This document shows, one piece after another, positions 52,088-61,309 of a stretch of DNA of 64,000 nt. Every line of letters starts with the position of its first letter. Positions within the stretch are counted from its first letter, which is position 1. The stretch is from Streptomyces sp. A012304 (GTDB lineage Bacteria; Actinomycetota; Actinomycetes; Streptomycetales; Streptomycetaceae): positions 149,460-213,459 of the forward strand of contig NZ_BQUN01000012.1 of NCBI RefSeq assembly GCF_026008495.1, given 5' to 3'. Under the pieces are notes generated by a model that saw only the letters and a program-made list of their open reading frames with translations, ran no database searches and was not told where the DNA came from. The position numbers were made by a program, and so were the translations under genes.

Positions 52088-52103
52088 TTGTGAGCGCTAA
52101 CAA
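52088..52103 (-). promoter_or_regulatory. LacI-type operator
   Basis: TTGTGAGCGCTAACAA, a nearly perfect palindrome centred on GCGC, matches the general LacI/GalR consensus TTGTTAGCGCTAACAA. It is located upstream of the lacI leader and supports autoregulation. Confidence 0.8.
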
Positions 52104-52467
52104 TTCATGGCGGTCAAGGGGTCTGCGCCGGAACGTCGTCACGGTTGAATAACGCGCCCCTCAACGGTGGTTGAGACCACCACCGCCCACAAGGCCCCAT
52201 CCGCCCCGCCCCGACGACCCCGATCCGCCCGGATCGACGGCCCGATCCGCCCCGCGCCGACGGCCCGATCCGCCTGGACCCACGGCCCCGATCCGCCCGA
52301 GTACGACGGCACACTCCGCGGCAGATGGAGGCGCTCACACGGCCGCACACGGCACCGTTCGACGGCACGACGGCATGGCACGACGCGCCCGCGAGGCACC
52401 GCCCGACGGCACGTCCCGCCGATCGGGAACGCACCACACCGCCCCACTCGGCGGCGCGCCGGTCGGG

Positions 52468-52577
52468 GGTACGGCGACGCGCTTTCCGGCGGGTGGAGGT
52501 GCACGCGTCCGACCGCTCGACGGATACGGCGACGCGCCTCCCGGCGGGTCCAGGCGCCCGCGTCCGACCGCTCGGCG
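52468..52577 (+). repeat. Two tandem copies of a 55-nt repeat
   Basis: Copies at 52468-52522 and 52523-52577 share ACGGCGACGCG, CCGGCGGGT and CGTCCGACCGCTCG in order. A third copy is at 52742-52796. The first and third are each preceded by the identical 20-mer CTCGGCGGCGCGCCGGTCGG (52447 and 52720). Confidence 0.75.
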
Positions 52578-52741
52578 GCATGGCCCACCCCGGCACCGGC
52601 GGAGCGCGACAGCGCGTCCACGTCTCCGGCGGTGACGGCTCAAGCCGCCCGGGGCGCGGCCGGCGGCAGGCCGACCCGGCCGGGGACGGCGGCGCGCCTG
52701 CGGGCAGGGCAACGGCCCGCTCGGCGGCGCGCCGGTCGGCG

Positions 52742-52796
52742 GGTACGGCGGCGTGATTCCCGGCGGGTCCGGGCGCCCGCGCCCGACCGCTCGGCG
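52742..52796 (+). repeat. Third copy of the 55-nt repeat
   Basis: It matches the copies at 52468 and 52523 in most positions (GGTACGGCG, CCGGCGGGTC, CCGACCGCTCGGCG). Together with its 20-nt upstream block it indicates a duplicated segment in non-coding DNA. Confidence 0.7.
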
Positions 52797-52852
52797 GCGG
52801 GTCGGCGGCCGTTGCGCTCGGGACGGGGGGTGTCGTTCGGCCTGGTGGGGGC

Positions 52853-53659
52853 CTACGCGCACCACCACAGGAAGCGGGTGCAGGTCTCCGACGGGGAGGG
52901 CTGCGGCTGGGAGGGCTCGTCCGTCGGGGTCGGGGCGGCGGTCGGGGTGGAGTCGGAGTCCGGCGGGGTGGAACCCGCGGAGCCGGGGCGGGTGGCCGAC
53001 TGGGCTTCCCGCTCGGGGGTCTGGGTGGCTTCCTCGTCGCCCGGGGACTTCGACGCCGACGCCGACGGAGAGGCGGAGGCGCTGGCGGAGGCGTCGGGGG
53101 ACGGCGAGGTCTTGTCCCCGCCCGTGTCCGTCCGGTCGTCCAGGGGCCGCCCGGAGGCGCTCGGCTCCGCCGACGAGCCGTCCAGCTCGGACGACTCGCC
53201 CCCGGCCGCCGCCGGGTTCGACGAGGAGGGGAACCCGGGCGCGTCCACGCCGAGCTCGGCCAGGCTCAGGCCGCCCGCCGCCAGGACGAAGCCGGCGGTG
53301 ATGAGCACCGTACGCCTGCGGCGCCGGCGGTGGACCGCGGCCTTGCGGTCGCGACGGCTCGCCTCCGGCGCGTCGGACGCGGCCGCCGAACCCCGCCGGC
53401 CGCCCCGGCCCCGCTCACGGCGGCGGGCCGGGCGGCCCTGCTGCTCGGCCTCAGCGCCCTGATCGCCCCGATCGCCCTGATCATCCCGGTCGCCGTCATC
53501 GCCGTGTTCGACCGGAGCGTGGGAGTCGTCGGCGTCGCCGTACGGCTGCGGCTCGGGCGCGTCCTGCGGATACGCGCGTAGCTCTGCGGCAGGTGCGCCG
53601 CACCCCGGGCAGGCGAGGGCGCCGTTGAGGTGCCGTCGGCACGGGTGGCAGTAGTCCAT
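52853..53659 (-). CDS. Zinc-ribbon, single-pass membrane protein of unknown function
   Basis: 268 residues. The N-terminus has CHPC (Cys4, Cys7) and CPGC (Cys18, Cys21), a small zinc ribbon, then an acidic Asp/Gly stretch, an Arg cluster (HRRRRRRT), one TM helix (VLITAGFVLAAGGLSL, near 117) and a long extracellular Ser/Ala/Pro/Thr-rich tail with ASASASASPSASASKSP. It ends CTRFLWWCA, with a Cys pair that may be oxidised outside. Cytoplasmic zinc ribbon plus disordered exterior suggests a signalling or wall-linked role; no function is known to me. The high-GC repeat region follows directly. Confidence 0.75.
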   Translation of the reverse strand: MDYCHPCRRHLNGALACPGCGAPAAELRAYPQDAPEPQPYGDADDSHAPVEHGDDGDRDDQGDRGDQGAEAEQQGRPARRRERGRGGRRGSAAASDAPEASRRDRKAAVHRRRRRRTVLITAGFVLAAGGLSLAELGVDAPGFPSSSNPAAAGGESSELDGSSAEPSASGRPLDDRTDTGGDKTSPSPDASASASASPSASASKSPGDEEATQTPEREAQSATRPGSAGSTPPDSDSTPTAAPTPTDEPSQPQPSPSETCTRFLWWCA

Positions 53660-53830
53660 GACGCGGGAAGACTAGGTGCCGGAGTGGTCGCCTTCCTAGG
53701 CTCACCTGGTGAAAGTTGTGTGGGAACCGGCCATACCGGTGCGCCGACTTGCGTGACCTGGCACACATCCCCATACATCGATTTCCTCAAGGGGCGGCGA
53801 AACTGCCGAAACCGTTACCTGTTCGACCCA

Positions 53831-53860
53831 TTGACACTCCCCGCGGGGCATCCTTACTGT
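53831..53860 (+). promoter_or_regulatory. Promoter of the dehydratase operon
   Basis: TTGACA (53831-53836), an 18-nt spacer and TACTGT (53855-53860) make a good housekeeping promoter. Predicted transcript start near 53867, directly before the CGAA repeats. Confidence 0.7.
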
Positions 53861-53869
53861 CTGCCCAGC

Positions 53870-53904
53870 ATTTCGAACATGTGACGAAATCTCGAACGGC
53901 CGAA
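53870..53904 (+). promoter_or_regulatory. CGAA direct-repeat operator at the dehydratase transcript start
   Basis: CGAAATCT-CGAACGGC-CGAAAGG (53885-53904) contains three CGAA units with 8-nt period; ATTTCG at 53870 adds an inverted half. The CGAAAT-N2-CGAAC core is shared with sites at 56162 and, with one change, 50830. Its place just after the start of transcription suits a repressor. Confidence 0.6.
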
Positions 53905-53915
53905 AGGTAACTTCC

Positions 53916-55076
53916 GTGCGCATCACCGGAATCAGCACTCATGTGGTCGGGACGCCCTGGCGCAACCTGACCTACGTCCTGGTGCACACCGACGAGGGCA
54001 TCACGGGCGTCGGCGAGACCCGCATGCTGGGCCACACCGACGCACTGATCGGCTACCTGCGAGAGGCCGAGGCCAATCACATTCTCGGATCCGACCCGTT
54101 CGCTGTCGAGGACCTCACGCGCCGTATGAAGTACGGCGACTACGGCCGCGCCGGCGAGATCGTGATGTCCGGCATCGCGGTCGTGGAGATGGCCTGCTGG
54201 GACATCAAGGGCAAGGCCCTCGGCGTGCCGGTCTGGCAGCTGCTCGGCGGGAAGGTGACCGACAAGGTAAAGGCCTACGCCAACGGCTGGTACACCACCG
54301 AACGGACGCCGGAGGCCTACCACAAGGCCGCCCAGGGGGTCATGGAGCGCGGGTACAAGGCGCTCAAGATCGACCCCTTCGGCACCGGCCACTTCGAGCT
54401 GGACCACGAGCAGACCCTGTACGCCGTCTCCCTCATCGAGGCCGTGCGCGACGCCATCGGGCCGGACGCCGAGCTGATGCTGGAGATGCACGGCCGGTTC
54501 TCGCCCGCGACCGCCGTCCGCCTCGCCAAGGAGCTGGCACCGTTCAAGCCCGCCTGGCTGGAGGAGCCCTGCCCGCCGGAGAACCTGAAGGCGCTGGAGA
54601 AGGTCGCCGCCAAGGTCGACATCCCGGTCGCCACCGGTGAGCGCATCCACGACCGGATCGAGTTCCGCGAGCTCTTCGAGAGCCAGGCCGTGGACATCAT
54701 CCAGCCGGACGTCGGTCACATCGGCGGCATCTGGGAGACCCGGAAGCTCGCCGCGACCGCCGAGACCCACTACATGCTGGTCGCGCCGCACAACGTCGGC
54801 GGGTCCGTGCTCACGGCGGCCTCTCTCCAGGTCGGCTTCACCTCCCCCAACTTCAAGATCCTCGAGCACTTCAACGACTTCGCGGACGCGGAGATCAAGA
54901 AGGTGGTCAAGGGAGCGCCGGAGGTCGTGGACGGGTACTTCCACCTCTCCGACGCGCCCGGTCTCGGTGTCGAGCTGGACGTCGACGCGGCCGCCGAGTT
55001 CCCGCAGCAGCAGGCCCGCTTCGACCTGTGGGCCGAGGGCTGGGAGCAGCGCAAGCCGAAGGGCACCAAGAAGTGA
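53916..55076 (+). CDS. Mandelate racemase/enolase-superfamily acid-sugar dehydratase
   Basis: 386 residues. Superfamily metal ligands and bases: KALKIDPFG (Lys, near 148), LMLEMHGRF (Glu and His, near 191), WLEEPCPP (Glu, near 213), VATGERIHDR (Glu, near 240), IIQPDVGHIGG (Asp) and VAPHNVGG (His, near 290). The EMHGR box resembles DFHGR of D-galactonate dehydratase, so dehydration of an aldonic acid to a 2-keto-3-deoxy acid is likely. First gene of the sugar operon; its stop overlaps the next GTG (GTGA). Exact sugar acid unknown. Confidence 0.85.
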   Translation: MRITGISTHVVGTPWRNLTYVLVHTDEGITGVGETRMLGHTDALIGYLREAEANHILGSDPFAVEDLTRRMKYGDYGRAGEIVMSGIAVVEMACWDIKGKALGVPVWQLLGGKVTDKVKAYANGWYTTERTPEAYHKAAQGVMERGYKALKIDPFGTGHFELDHEQTLYAVSLIEAVRDAIGPDAELMLEMHGRFSPATAVRLAKELAPFKPAWLEEPCPPENLKALEKVAAKVDIPVATGERIHDRIEFRELFESQAVDIIQPDVGHIGGIWETRKLAATAETHYMLVAPHNVGGSVLTAASLQVGFTSPNFKILEHFNDFADAEIKKVVKGAPEVVDGYFHLSDAPGLGVELDVDAAAEFPQQQARFDLWAEGWEQRKPKGTKK

Positions 55077-56077
55077 GCACCGCCGTCGTGATCGAGGCGC
55101 CCGGCGAGCACCGGCTCACCGAGCACACGCCTCGGCAGCCCGGGCCCGGCGAGGCACTCGTGCGGGTGCACGCCGTGGGCATCTGCGGCAGCGACCGTGA
55201 GGTGTACCAGGGCAACCGGCCCGAGGGCTACGTCCGCTATCCGCTCGTCCCCGGCCACGAGTGGTCGGGGTCGGTGGAGGCGGTGGGCGCCGGGGTGCCG
55301 GAGTCCCTCGTGGGCCGCAAGGTCGTCGGTGAGGGCTTCCGCAACTGCCAGGTGTGCGACCGCTGCCACGCGGGTGAGACGACGCTGTGCAGTGACGGGT
55401 ACGAGGAGACCGGGTTCACCCAGCCGGGTGCGATGGCCGCCACGCTGACCCTTCCGGCCCGGCTGCTGCACGTCCTGCCCGAGGACGCCGATCTGACGGC
55501 GGCGGCCCTGCTGGAGCCGGCCGCCTGCATCGCGGCCGCCGCGATCAAGGCGCACGCCCTGCCGGGCGAACGGGTCGCGGTCGTGGGGACCGGGACGCTG
55601 GGCATGTTCGCCGTCCAGTTCCTGAAGGCGGGCTCGCCGAGCGAGCTGCTGGTCGTGGGCACGCGCAACGACCGGGAGGCGCTCTCCCGGCGGTTCGGGG
55701 CCACCGACTTCCGCACCCGGGACCAGGAGCTGCCCGACGACTTCGACGTGGTGATCGAGACCGCCGGGTCGGCGTCCGCCGCCCAGACCGCCGCCTCCCT
55801 GCTCCGGCGTGGCGGCCGGCTCGTGCTGACGGGCATCCCGGCGCCGGGCGCCGACGGGCTCGACCCCACGGACCTGGTCGTACGGCAGCTGGAGGTGCAC
55901 ACCGTCTTCGGGGCGCCGCCGGACGCCTGGTCGCACACGGTACGGGTGTTCGGCGCCGGGTTGCTCGACCCGCTGCCGCTGGTCACCCATGAGCTGCCGC
56001 TCGCCGATTTCTCCGAGGCGATCGAGTTGGTGGGATCCGGCGATCCGAAGGTGGGCAAGGTACTGCTCCGTCCCTAG
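55073..56077 (+). CDS. Zinc-dependent medium-chain dehydrogenase
   Basis: 334 residues. Catalytic zinc: Cys in AVGICGSDREV (near 37) and GHEWSG; structural zinc: CQVCDRCHAGETTLC (near 92). Rossmann motif VVGTGTLGMFAVQ (near 170). It resembles sugar and polyol dehydrogenases (sorbitol, L-idonate, galactitol type). The GTG start overlaps the dehydratase stop by 4 nt, so the enzymes are made together. An oxidation step before or beside the dehydratase is inferred. No ligand for a second domain is missing. Confidence 0.9.
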   Translation: MSTAVVIEAPGEHRLTEHTPRQPGPGEALVRVHAVGICGSDREVYQGNRPEGYVRYPLVPGHEWSGSVEAVGAGVPESLVGRKVVGEGFRNCQVCDRCHAGETTLCSDGYEETGFTQPGAMAATLTLPARLLHVLPEDADLTAAALLEPAACIAAAAIKAHALPGERVAVVGTGTLGMFAVQFLKAGSPSELLVVGTRNDREALSRRFGATDFRTRDQELPDDFDVVIETAGSASAAQTAASLLRRGGRLVLTGIPAPGADGLDPTDLVVRQLEVHTVFGAPPDAWSHTVRVFGAGLLDPLPLVTHELPLADFSEAIELVGSGDPKVGKVLLRP

Positions 56078-56161
56078 ACGTACGCCGGTGCGGGGGCGAC
56101 CTGACGGTCTCCGCACCGGCGTACCACCAGGCCCTCCCACGCCTTGCCCTTCGAATATTGT

Positions 56162-56176
56162 CCGAAATACCGAACA
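56162..56176 (+). promoter_or_regulatory. CCGAAATACCGAACA operator
   Basis: Best copy of the shared element, 14 nt upstream of the GTG at 56190. A TATTGT hexamer (56156-56161) just before it could be the -10, so the element would cover the transcript start. Confidence 0.6.
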
Positions 56177-56189
56177 CAAAGGACAGCTT

Positions 56190-57161
56190 GTGACGACCGA
56201 CGCTTCCGCCACGGACGCCCGTCGACCCGGTGAGCAGGTGCTCACCTCGCTCGGCCTGGGCGCGCCCGCCCTCGACCCCGCCGACGCCTCCCCCCACACC
56301 TTCCCGGGCGGGGGCCGCTGGCGCACCGAGATCCCCTCGTGCGAGGGTCCCGAAGCGCTGGCCGTCGTCCTGAAGGAGGCCGCACGGCTCGACGTGCCGA
56401 TCCACCGGATCAGCCAGGGCAGCGGCGTGTGGATGCTGACCGACGCCGAGATCACCGAGATGGTCGAGGCCACCGCCGAGCGTGACATCGAGCTGTGCCT
56501 GTTCACCGGGCCGCGCGGCACCTGGGACATCGGCGGCTCCACCCGCACCGACTCGCGCGGCGCGGGCCTGAGAGCCCGCGGCCACGACGCGGTGGCCGGA
56601 TGCGTGGAGGACGCCGTCCGCGCCACGGAGCTGGGCGTGAAGTGCCTGCTGGTGGCCGACGAGGGCGTGCTGTGGACGCTGCACCGGGCGCGCGTGGCCG
56701 GCATCCTCCCGGCCGACACCACGTTCAAGGTGTCGGCCCTGATCGGTCCCGTCAACCCTGCCGCCTACGCGGTGTACGAGCAGCTGGGCGGCGACTCGAT
56801 CAACGTGCCCAGCGATCTGACGCTCGATCACCTCACCGAGATCCGCAGGGTTTCGGCCGCTCCGATGGACATGTACATCGAGGCTCCCGACGATCTGGGC
56901 GGGTACGTCCGGATGTACGAGGTCGCCGAGCTGATCCGACGCGGCGCGCCCCTGTACCTTAAGTTCGGGCTGTCCAAGGCTCCCGGCATCTACCCGTACG
57001 GTCACCACATGCGGGACCTGACGCTGTCCACCGCCAAGGAGCGGGTGCGGCGCGGCCGGCTGGCCCTGGACCTGCTCGCGCGGCACGGAGCCGACGGCGA
57101 CATGGCTCCTCTGGGGTCCCGGCTGCCCGGCGATCTGAACCGGTTCGAAACTTCCGCATAA
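56190..57161 (+). CDS. Conserved enzyme-like protein of unknown function in the sugar operon (possible TIM barrel)
   Basis: 323 residues that I cannot assign with confidence. Alternating helix/strand pattern suggests a TIM barrel: [92 protein letters not shown] and [17 protein letters not shown]. It has no signal or TM segment. I recall similar proteins being labelled U32-peptidase-like, but the U32 cysteine motif is not visible. GTG 56190 has AAGGA upstream. Setting between dehydrogenase and sugar transporter genes suggests it processes a sugar or sugar acid, for example as aldolase or isomerase; this is inference. Confidence 0.8.
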   Translation: MTTDASATDARRPGEQVLTSLGLGAPALDPADASPHTFPGGGRWRTEIPSCEGPEALAVVLKEAARLDVPIHRISQGSGVWMLTDAEITEMVEATAERDIELCLFTGPRGTWDIGGSTRTDSRGAGLRARGHDAVAGCVEDAVRATELGVKCLLVADEGVLWTLHRARVAGILPADTTFKVSALIGPVNPAAYAVYEQLGGDSINVPSDLTLDHLTEIRRVSAAPMDMYIEAPDDLGGYVRMYEVAELIRRGAPLYLKFGLSKAPGIYPYGHHMRDLTLSTAKERVRRGRLALDLLARHGADGDMAPLGSRLPGDLNRFETSA

Positions 57162-57303
57162 CGGTCCGGACAATCCCCCTTCACAAAACGCGACGCAGCC
57201 GAACACAATCCCACACGCGCATTTTTTTCTCGGTCCTTCCGCCACCGCCCTGAGCGGCTTCACCTCTCGGACCGAGGCCTTCCCTTCACCACAGCAAGGA
57301 CTG

Positions 57304-58419
57304 ATGACCATGCGTACTCGCAGAGCCGCAATCGCCGCCGTCGCCGGCGCCGCCTCCCTCGCCCTGACCCTGTCCGCCTGTGGCCAGAGCGGTGAGGGCG
57401 GCAGCGAGGAGAAGGCGGGCGGCAGCACGAAGGGCGCCACGATCGGCATCGCGATGCCCACCAAGTCCTCCGAGCGCTGGATCTCCGACGGCAAGAACGT
57501 CGTCGCGGACCTGGAGGCCAAGGGCTACAAGACCAAGCTGGTCTACGGCGAGGACAAGCCCGAGCAGCAGGTCTCGCAGATCGAGAACCTGATCGCCCAG
57601 GATGTCAAGGCGCTGATCATCGCCGCGATCGACAACAAGTCGCTCGACAACGTGCTCCAGCAGGCCAAGGACGCGAACATCCCGGTCATCTCCTACGACC
57701 GCCTGATCCTCAACAGCCCGAACGTCGACTACTACGCCTCCTTCGACAACTCCAAGGTGGGCGAGCTCCAGGCCAACTACATCGTCGAGAAGCTCGGTCT
57801 GAAGAGCGGCAAGGGCCCCTTCAACATCGAGCTGTTCGCCGGCTCCAACGACGACAACAACACGAAGTACTTCTTCAACGGCGCGATGAGCGTCCTGCAG
57901 CCGTACATCGACAGCAAGAAGCTCGTCGTCCAGTCCGGCCAGACCGCGATCACGCAGGTCACCACGCTGCGCTGGGACGGCGCCACCGCCCAGCGCCGCA
58001 TGGACGACATCCTCAGCAAGACGTACACGAACAAGAAGGTCGACGCGGTCCTCTCCCCGTACGACGGCATCTCCATCGGCATCCTGTCGGCGCTGAAGTC
58101 CGACGGTTACGGCACCAAGAGCAAGCCGCTGCCGGTCCTCACCGGCCAGGACGCCGAGCTGGCCTCGGTGAAGTCGATCATCGCGGGCGAGCAGACGCAG
58201 ACGGTCTACAAGGACCTGCGTGAGCTGGCCAAGGTCGCCTCGAACATGGTGGACGCGGTCCTGAACGACAAGAAGCCCGAGGTCAACGACACCAAGTCGT
58301 ACGACAACGGCAACAAGGTCGTCCCCTCGTACCTGCTGCAGCCGGTGAGCGTGGACAAGGCCAACTACGAAGAGGTCCTCGTCAAGGGCGGCTACTACAC
58401 CGCGGACCAGCTCAAGTAA
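57304..58419 (+). CDS. chvE: Multiple-monosaccharide-binding lipoprotein
   Basis: 371 residues. Signal with lipobox LTLSAC (Cys near 23). ChvE-type periplasmic-binding protein: [18 protein letters not shown] (near 50), [41 protein letters not shown] and [13 protein letters not shown]. In Agrobacterium ChvE binds galactose, arabinose, glucose and others for GguAB import. AAGGACTG lies before the ATG. A weak CGAC-N5-CGAACA element is at 57191-57205, 100 nt upstream. First of three transporter genes. Confidence 0.95.
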   Translation: MTMRTRRAAIAAVAGAASLALTLSACGQSGEGGSEEKAGGSTKGATIGIAMPTKSSERWISDGKNVVADLEAKGYKTKLVYGEDKPEQQVSQIENLIAQDVKALIIAAIDNKSLDNVLQQAKDANIPVISYDRLILNSPNVDYYASFDNSKVGELQANYIVEKLGLKSGKGPFNIELFAGSNDDNNTKYFFNGAMSVLQPYIDSKKLVVQSGQTAITQVTTLRWDGATAQRRMDDILSKTYTNKKVDAVLSPYDGISIGILSALKSDGYGTKSKPLPVLTGQDAELASVKSIIAGEQTQTVYKDLRELAKVASNMVDAVLNDKKPEVNDTKSYDNGNKVVPSYLLQPVSVDKANYEEVLVKGGYYTADQLK

Positions 58420-58451
58420 GCGTCGACCCTTACGGATTGGAAGGCACGACC

Positions 58452-60002
58452 ATGGCGGGACCCGTCCTGGAAATGCGCTCGATCGTCAAGACCTTTCCCG
58501 GTGTGAAAGCGCTGTCGGACGTCTCACTGACCGTCCGCCAGGGCGAGGTCCACGCCATCTGCGGTGAGAACGGCGCCGGGAAGTCCACCTTGATGAAGGT
58601 GCTCTCCGGCGTCCATCCGCACGGCAGCTACGAGGGCGACATCCTCTTCGAGGGAGAGGTCTGCGAGTTCAAGGACATCCGGGCGAGCGAGCAGCACGGC
58701 ATCGTCATCATCCACCAGGAGCTGGCGCTTGTGCCGTTCCTGTCCCTCGCGGAGAACATCTTCCTCGGCAACGAGCACGCCTCGCGCGGGATCATCAACT
58801 GGAACGACACCCTTAGGCACGCCACCGAGCTGCTGCGCCGGGTCGGTCTCGACGACCACCCGGAGACCCGCGTCGCCGACATCGGCGTGGGCAAGCAGCA
58901 GCTCGTGGAGATCGCGAAGGCGCTGTCGAAGAAGGTGAAGCTGCTCATCCTCGACGAGCCGACCGCGGCTCTGAACGACGAGGACAGCGGCAAACTCCTC
59001 GATCTCATCCTGGAGCTGAAGAACCAGGGCATCACCTCGATCATCATCTCCCACAAGCTCAACGAGATCCGCCGGGTCGCCGACTCGGTGACGATCATCC
59101 GCGACGGGAAGTCCATCGAGACCCTCGATGTGAAGGCCGAGGAGACCACCGAGGACCGGATCATCTCCGGCATGGTGGGCCGCGACCTCGACCACCGCTT
59201 CCCCGAGCGCACCCCGCACGAGCCCGAGGCGGGCGCGGCGCCGGCCCTGGAGATCCGCAACTGGACCGTGCACCACCCGATCGACCAGCAGCGCAAGGTC
59301 GTCGACGACGTGTCGATCAACGTGCGGCGCGGGGAGATCGTCGGTATCGCGGGCCTGATGGGCGCCGGCCGTACCGAACTCGCGATGAGCGTCTTCGGAC
59401 GGACGTACGGCCGGCACGCGGGCGGCACGGTCCTCAAGGACGGCAAGGAGATCCGTACCAAGACCGTCGCGGAGGCGATCGGACACGGCATCGCGTACGT
59501 CACCGAGGACCGCAAGCACTACGGCCTCAACCTCATCGACACCATCAACCGGAACATCTCGCTGACCGCCCTGAGCAAGGTCGCCAAGCGGGGTGTGGTC
59601 GACGAGCACGAGGAGCGGCAGGTCGCCGAGCGCTACCGCAAGTCCATGAACATCAAGGCGCCGACCGTCTTCGAGCCGGTGGGCAAGCTGTCCGGCGGCA
59701 ACCAGCAGAAGGTCGTCCTCAGCAAGTGGATCTTCGCGGGTCCGGACGTGCTGATCCTGGACGAGCCGACGCGCGGTATCGACGTCGGCGCCAAGTACGA
59801 GATCTACACGGTCATCGACAAGTTGGCCGCCGAGGGCAAGGCGGTCGTCTTCATCTCCTCCGAGCTGCCGGAGCTGCTCGGGATGTGCGACCGCATCTAC
59901 ACGATGGCCGCAGGGCGGCTGACAGGTGAGTTCCCGCGTGCCGAGGCCACGCAGGAATCGCTGATGCGTCAGATGACGAAGGACAAAGAGGTAACCCGAT
60001 GA
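58452..60002 (+). CDS. mmsA: Multiple monosaccharide ABC transporter ATP-binding protein
   Basis: 516 residues, double ABC ATPase. Domain 1: [19 protein letters not shown] (near 38), [22 protein letters not shown]. Domain 2: [16 protein letters not shown], signature [29 protein letters not shown]. These are MmsA/GguA/XylG hallmarks ([11 protein letters not shown]). ATG 58452 follows GGAAGG; a TTG 15 nt upstream is less likely. Its stop overlaps the permease ATG (ATGA). Confidence 0.95.
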   Translation: MAGPVLEMRSIVKTFPGVKALSDVSLTVRQGEVHAICGENGAGKSTLMKVLSGVHPHGSYEGDILFEGEVCEFKDIRASEQHGIVIIHQELALVPFLSLAENIFLGNEHASRGIINWNDTLRHATELLRRVGLDDHPETRVADIGVGKQQLVEIAKALSKKVKLLILDEPTAALNDEDSGKLLDLILELKNQGITSIIISHKLNEIRRVADSVTIIRDGKSIETLDVKAEETTEDRIISGMVGRDLDHRFPERTPHEPEAGAAPALEIRNWTVHHPIDQQRKVVDDVSINVRRGEIVGIAGLMGAGRTELAMSVFGRTYGRHAGGTVLKDGKEIRTKTVAEAIGHGIAYVTEDRKHYGLNLIDTINRNISLTALSKVAKRGVVDEHEERQVAERYRKSMNIKAPTVFEPVGKLSGGNQQKVVLSKWIFAGPDVLILDEPTRGIDVGAKYEIYTVIDKLAAEGKAVVFISSELPELLGMCDRIYTMAAGRLTGEFPRAEATQESLMRQMTKDKEVTR

Positions 60003-61243
60003 GCACGGAAGTGACCGCCAAGAGCCCGGCCCCCGCGCCGCCCGGCAAGAGCGGAGGCGCGGCAGGCGGGAACCTGCTCCAGCTGATGCTGGACGGCATG
60101 CGCCGCAACATGCGTCAGTACGGCATGCTGATCGCGCTCGGCCTGATCGTGGTGCTGTTCGCCGTGTGGACCGACGGCGGCCTGCTGACGCCACACAACA
60201 TCTCCAACCTGGTGCTGCAGAACAGCTATGTCCTGATCCTCGCGATCGGCATGATGCTGGTGATCATCGCGGGCCACATCGACCTGTCGGTCGGTTCGCT
60301 GACGGCCTTCGTGGGCGCGTTCGCGGCCGTGCTGACCGTGCAGAACGACGTGCCGTGGCCCGTCGCCGTCGCGCTCTGCCTGTTGGCGGGCGCCGTGGCG
60401 GGCGCGGTGCAAGGCTTCTTCATCGCCTACCTCGGCATACCCTCGTTCATCGTCACCCTCGCCGGCATGCTCACCTTCCGCGGTGTGACGGAGATCCTGC
60501 TGGAGGGCCAGACCCTCGGTCCCTTCCCGCTGGGGCTGCAGAAGATCGGCAACGGCTTCCTGCCGGAGACCGGCCCGGAGACCAACTACCACAACCTCAC
60601 GCTGCTCCTCGGCCTCGTCCTGATCGCCTCCGTGGTCCTTCAGGAGGTCCGGGACAGGAAGCGTCAGCAGGAGTTCTCGCTCGACGTGCTGCCGACCAAC
60701 GTCTTCCTGCTCAAGCTCGTCGCGCTCTCCGCCGCCCTGCTCACCGTCACCCTGCTGCTCGCCAGCTGGAAGGGCGCGCCGATCATCCTGCTGATCCTGG
60801 GCGCGCTGGTGGTGGGCTACGGCTACGTCATGCGCAACACCGTCTTCGGCCGTCACATCTACGCGATCGGCGGCAACCTGCCGGCGGCGAAGCTGTCCGG
60901 CGTCAAGGACAAGAAGGTCACCTTCTACATCTTCCTGAACATGGGCGTGCTCGCGGCCCTGGCAGGTCTGGCGATCGCCGCGCGCCTCAACGCGGCCTCG
61001 CCGAAGGCGGGCCTGAACTACGAACTCGAGGCGATCGCCTCCGCGTTCATCGGTGGCGCGTCCATGAGCGGCGGTGTCGGCACCGTGCTCGGCGCGATCA
61101 TCGGCGGTGTCGTTCTCGGCGTGCTGAACAACGGTATGAACCTCCTCAGCGTCGGCACCGACTGGCAGCAGGTCATCAAGGGCCTGGCCCTGCTGGCCGC
61201 GGTCGGGTTCGACGTCTGGAACAAGCGCAAGTCCGGTTCGTAA
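59999..61243 (+). CDS. mmsB: Multiple monosaccharide ABC transporter permease
   Basis: 414 residues, about ten TM segments. [19 protein letters not shown] (near 92) and [25 protein letters not shown] (near 350) are typical of MmsB/GguB/XylH. It is larger than RbsC owing to an added helix pair ([16 protein letters not shown] loop, near 215). Coupled to the ATPase by a 4-nt overlap. A perfect hairpin follows 11 nt after the stop. Confidence 0.95.
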   Translation: MSTEVTAKSPAPAPPGKSGGAAGGNLLQLMLDGMRRNMRQYGMLIALGLIVVLFAVWTDGGLLTPHNISNLVLQNSYVLILAIGMMLVIIAGHIDLSVGSLTAFVGAFAAVLTVQNDVPWPVAVALCLLAGAVAGAVQGFFIAYLGIPSFIVTLAGMLTFRGVTEILLEGQTLGPFPLGLQKIGNGFLPETGPETNYHNLTLLLGLVLIASVVLQEVRDRKRQQEFSLDVLPTNVFLLKLVALSAALLTVTLLLASWKGAPIILLILGALVVGYGYVMRNTVFGRHIYAIGGNLPAAKLSGVKDKKVTFYIFLNMGVLAALAGLAIAARLNAASPKAGLNYELEAIASAFIGGASMSGGVGTVLGAIIGGVVLGVLNNGMNLLSVGTDWQQVIKGLALLAAVGFDVWNKRKSGS

Positions 61244-61253
61244 GTCGGCGATC

Positions 61254-61283
61254 GGGCCCCGCCGGAGCAGTCCGGCGGGGCCC
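61254..61283 (+). terminator. Hairpin after mmsB
   Basis: GGGCCCCGCCGGA-gcag-TCCGGCGGGGCCC, a perfect 13-bp stem. No T run. It may reduce but not abolish read-through to galM, 27 nt further on. Confidence 0.8.
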
Positions 61284-61309
61284 ACGCGTGTCTCGGGAGG
61301 CACAACACC

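Larger units (their letters stand above)
51926..52852 (+). other. Repeat-rich intergenic region between lacI and the zinc-ribbon gene
   Basis: About 930 nt. The first 180 nt hold the lacI leader and LacI operator. From about 52160 to 52850 the DNA is low-complexity Arg/Pro/Ala-coding in every frame, with 55-nt repeats. Long open frames exist on both strands but lack ribosome sites, and the repeat unit is not a multiple of three, so I find no supported gene. Confidence 0.65.

Noticed and set aside
52167..53462. 431-codon frame over the repeat region and the zinc-ribbon gene
   Set aside because: Low-complexity Arg/Pro composition, no ribosome site, overlaps a better supported gene, and 55-nt repeats shift frame.
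45862..53830. TACCTGTTCGAC(T/C)CA at 45862 and at 53816
   Set aside because: 14 of 15 bases agree, but the contexts differ, there are only two copies and no promoter relation is evident; may be chance.
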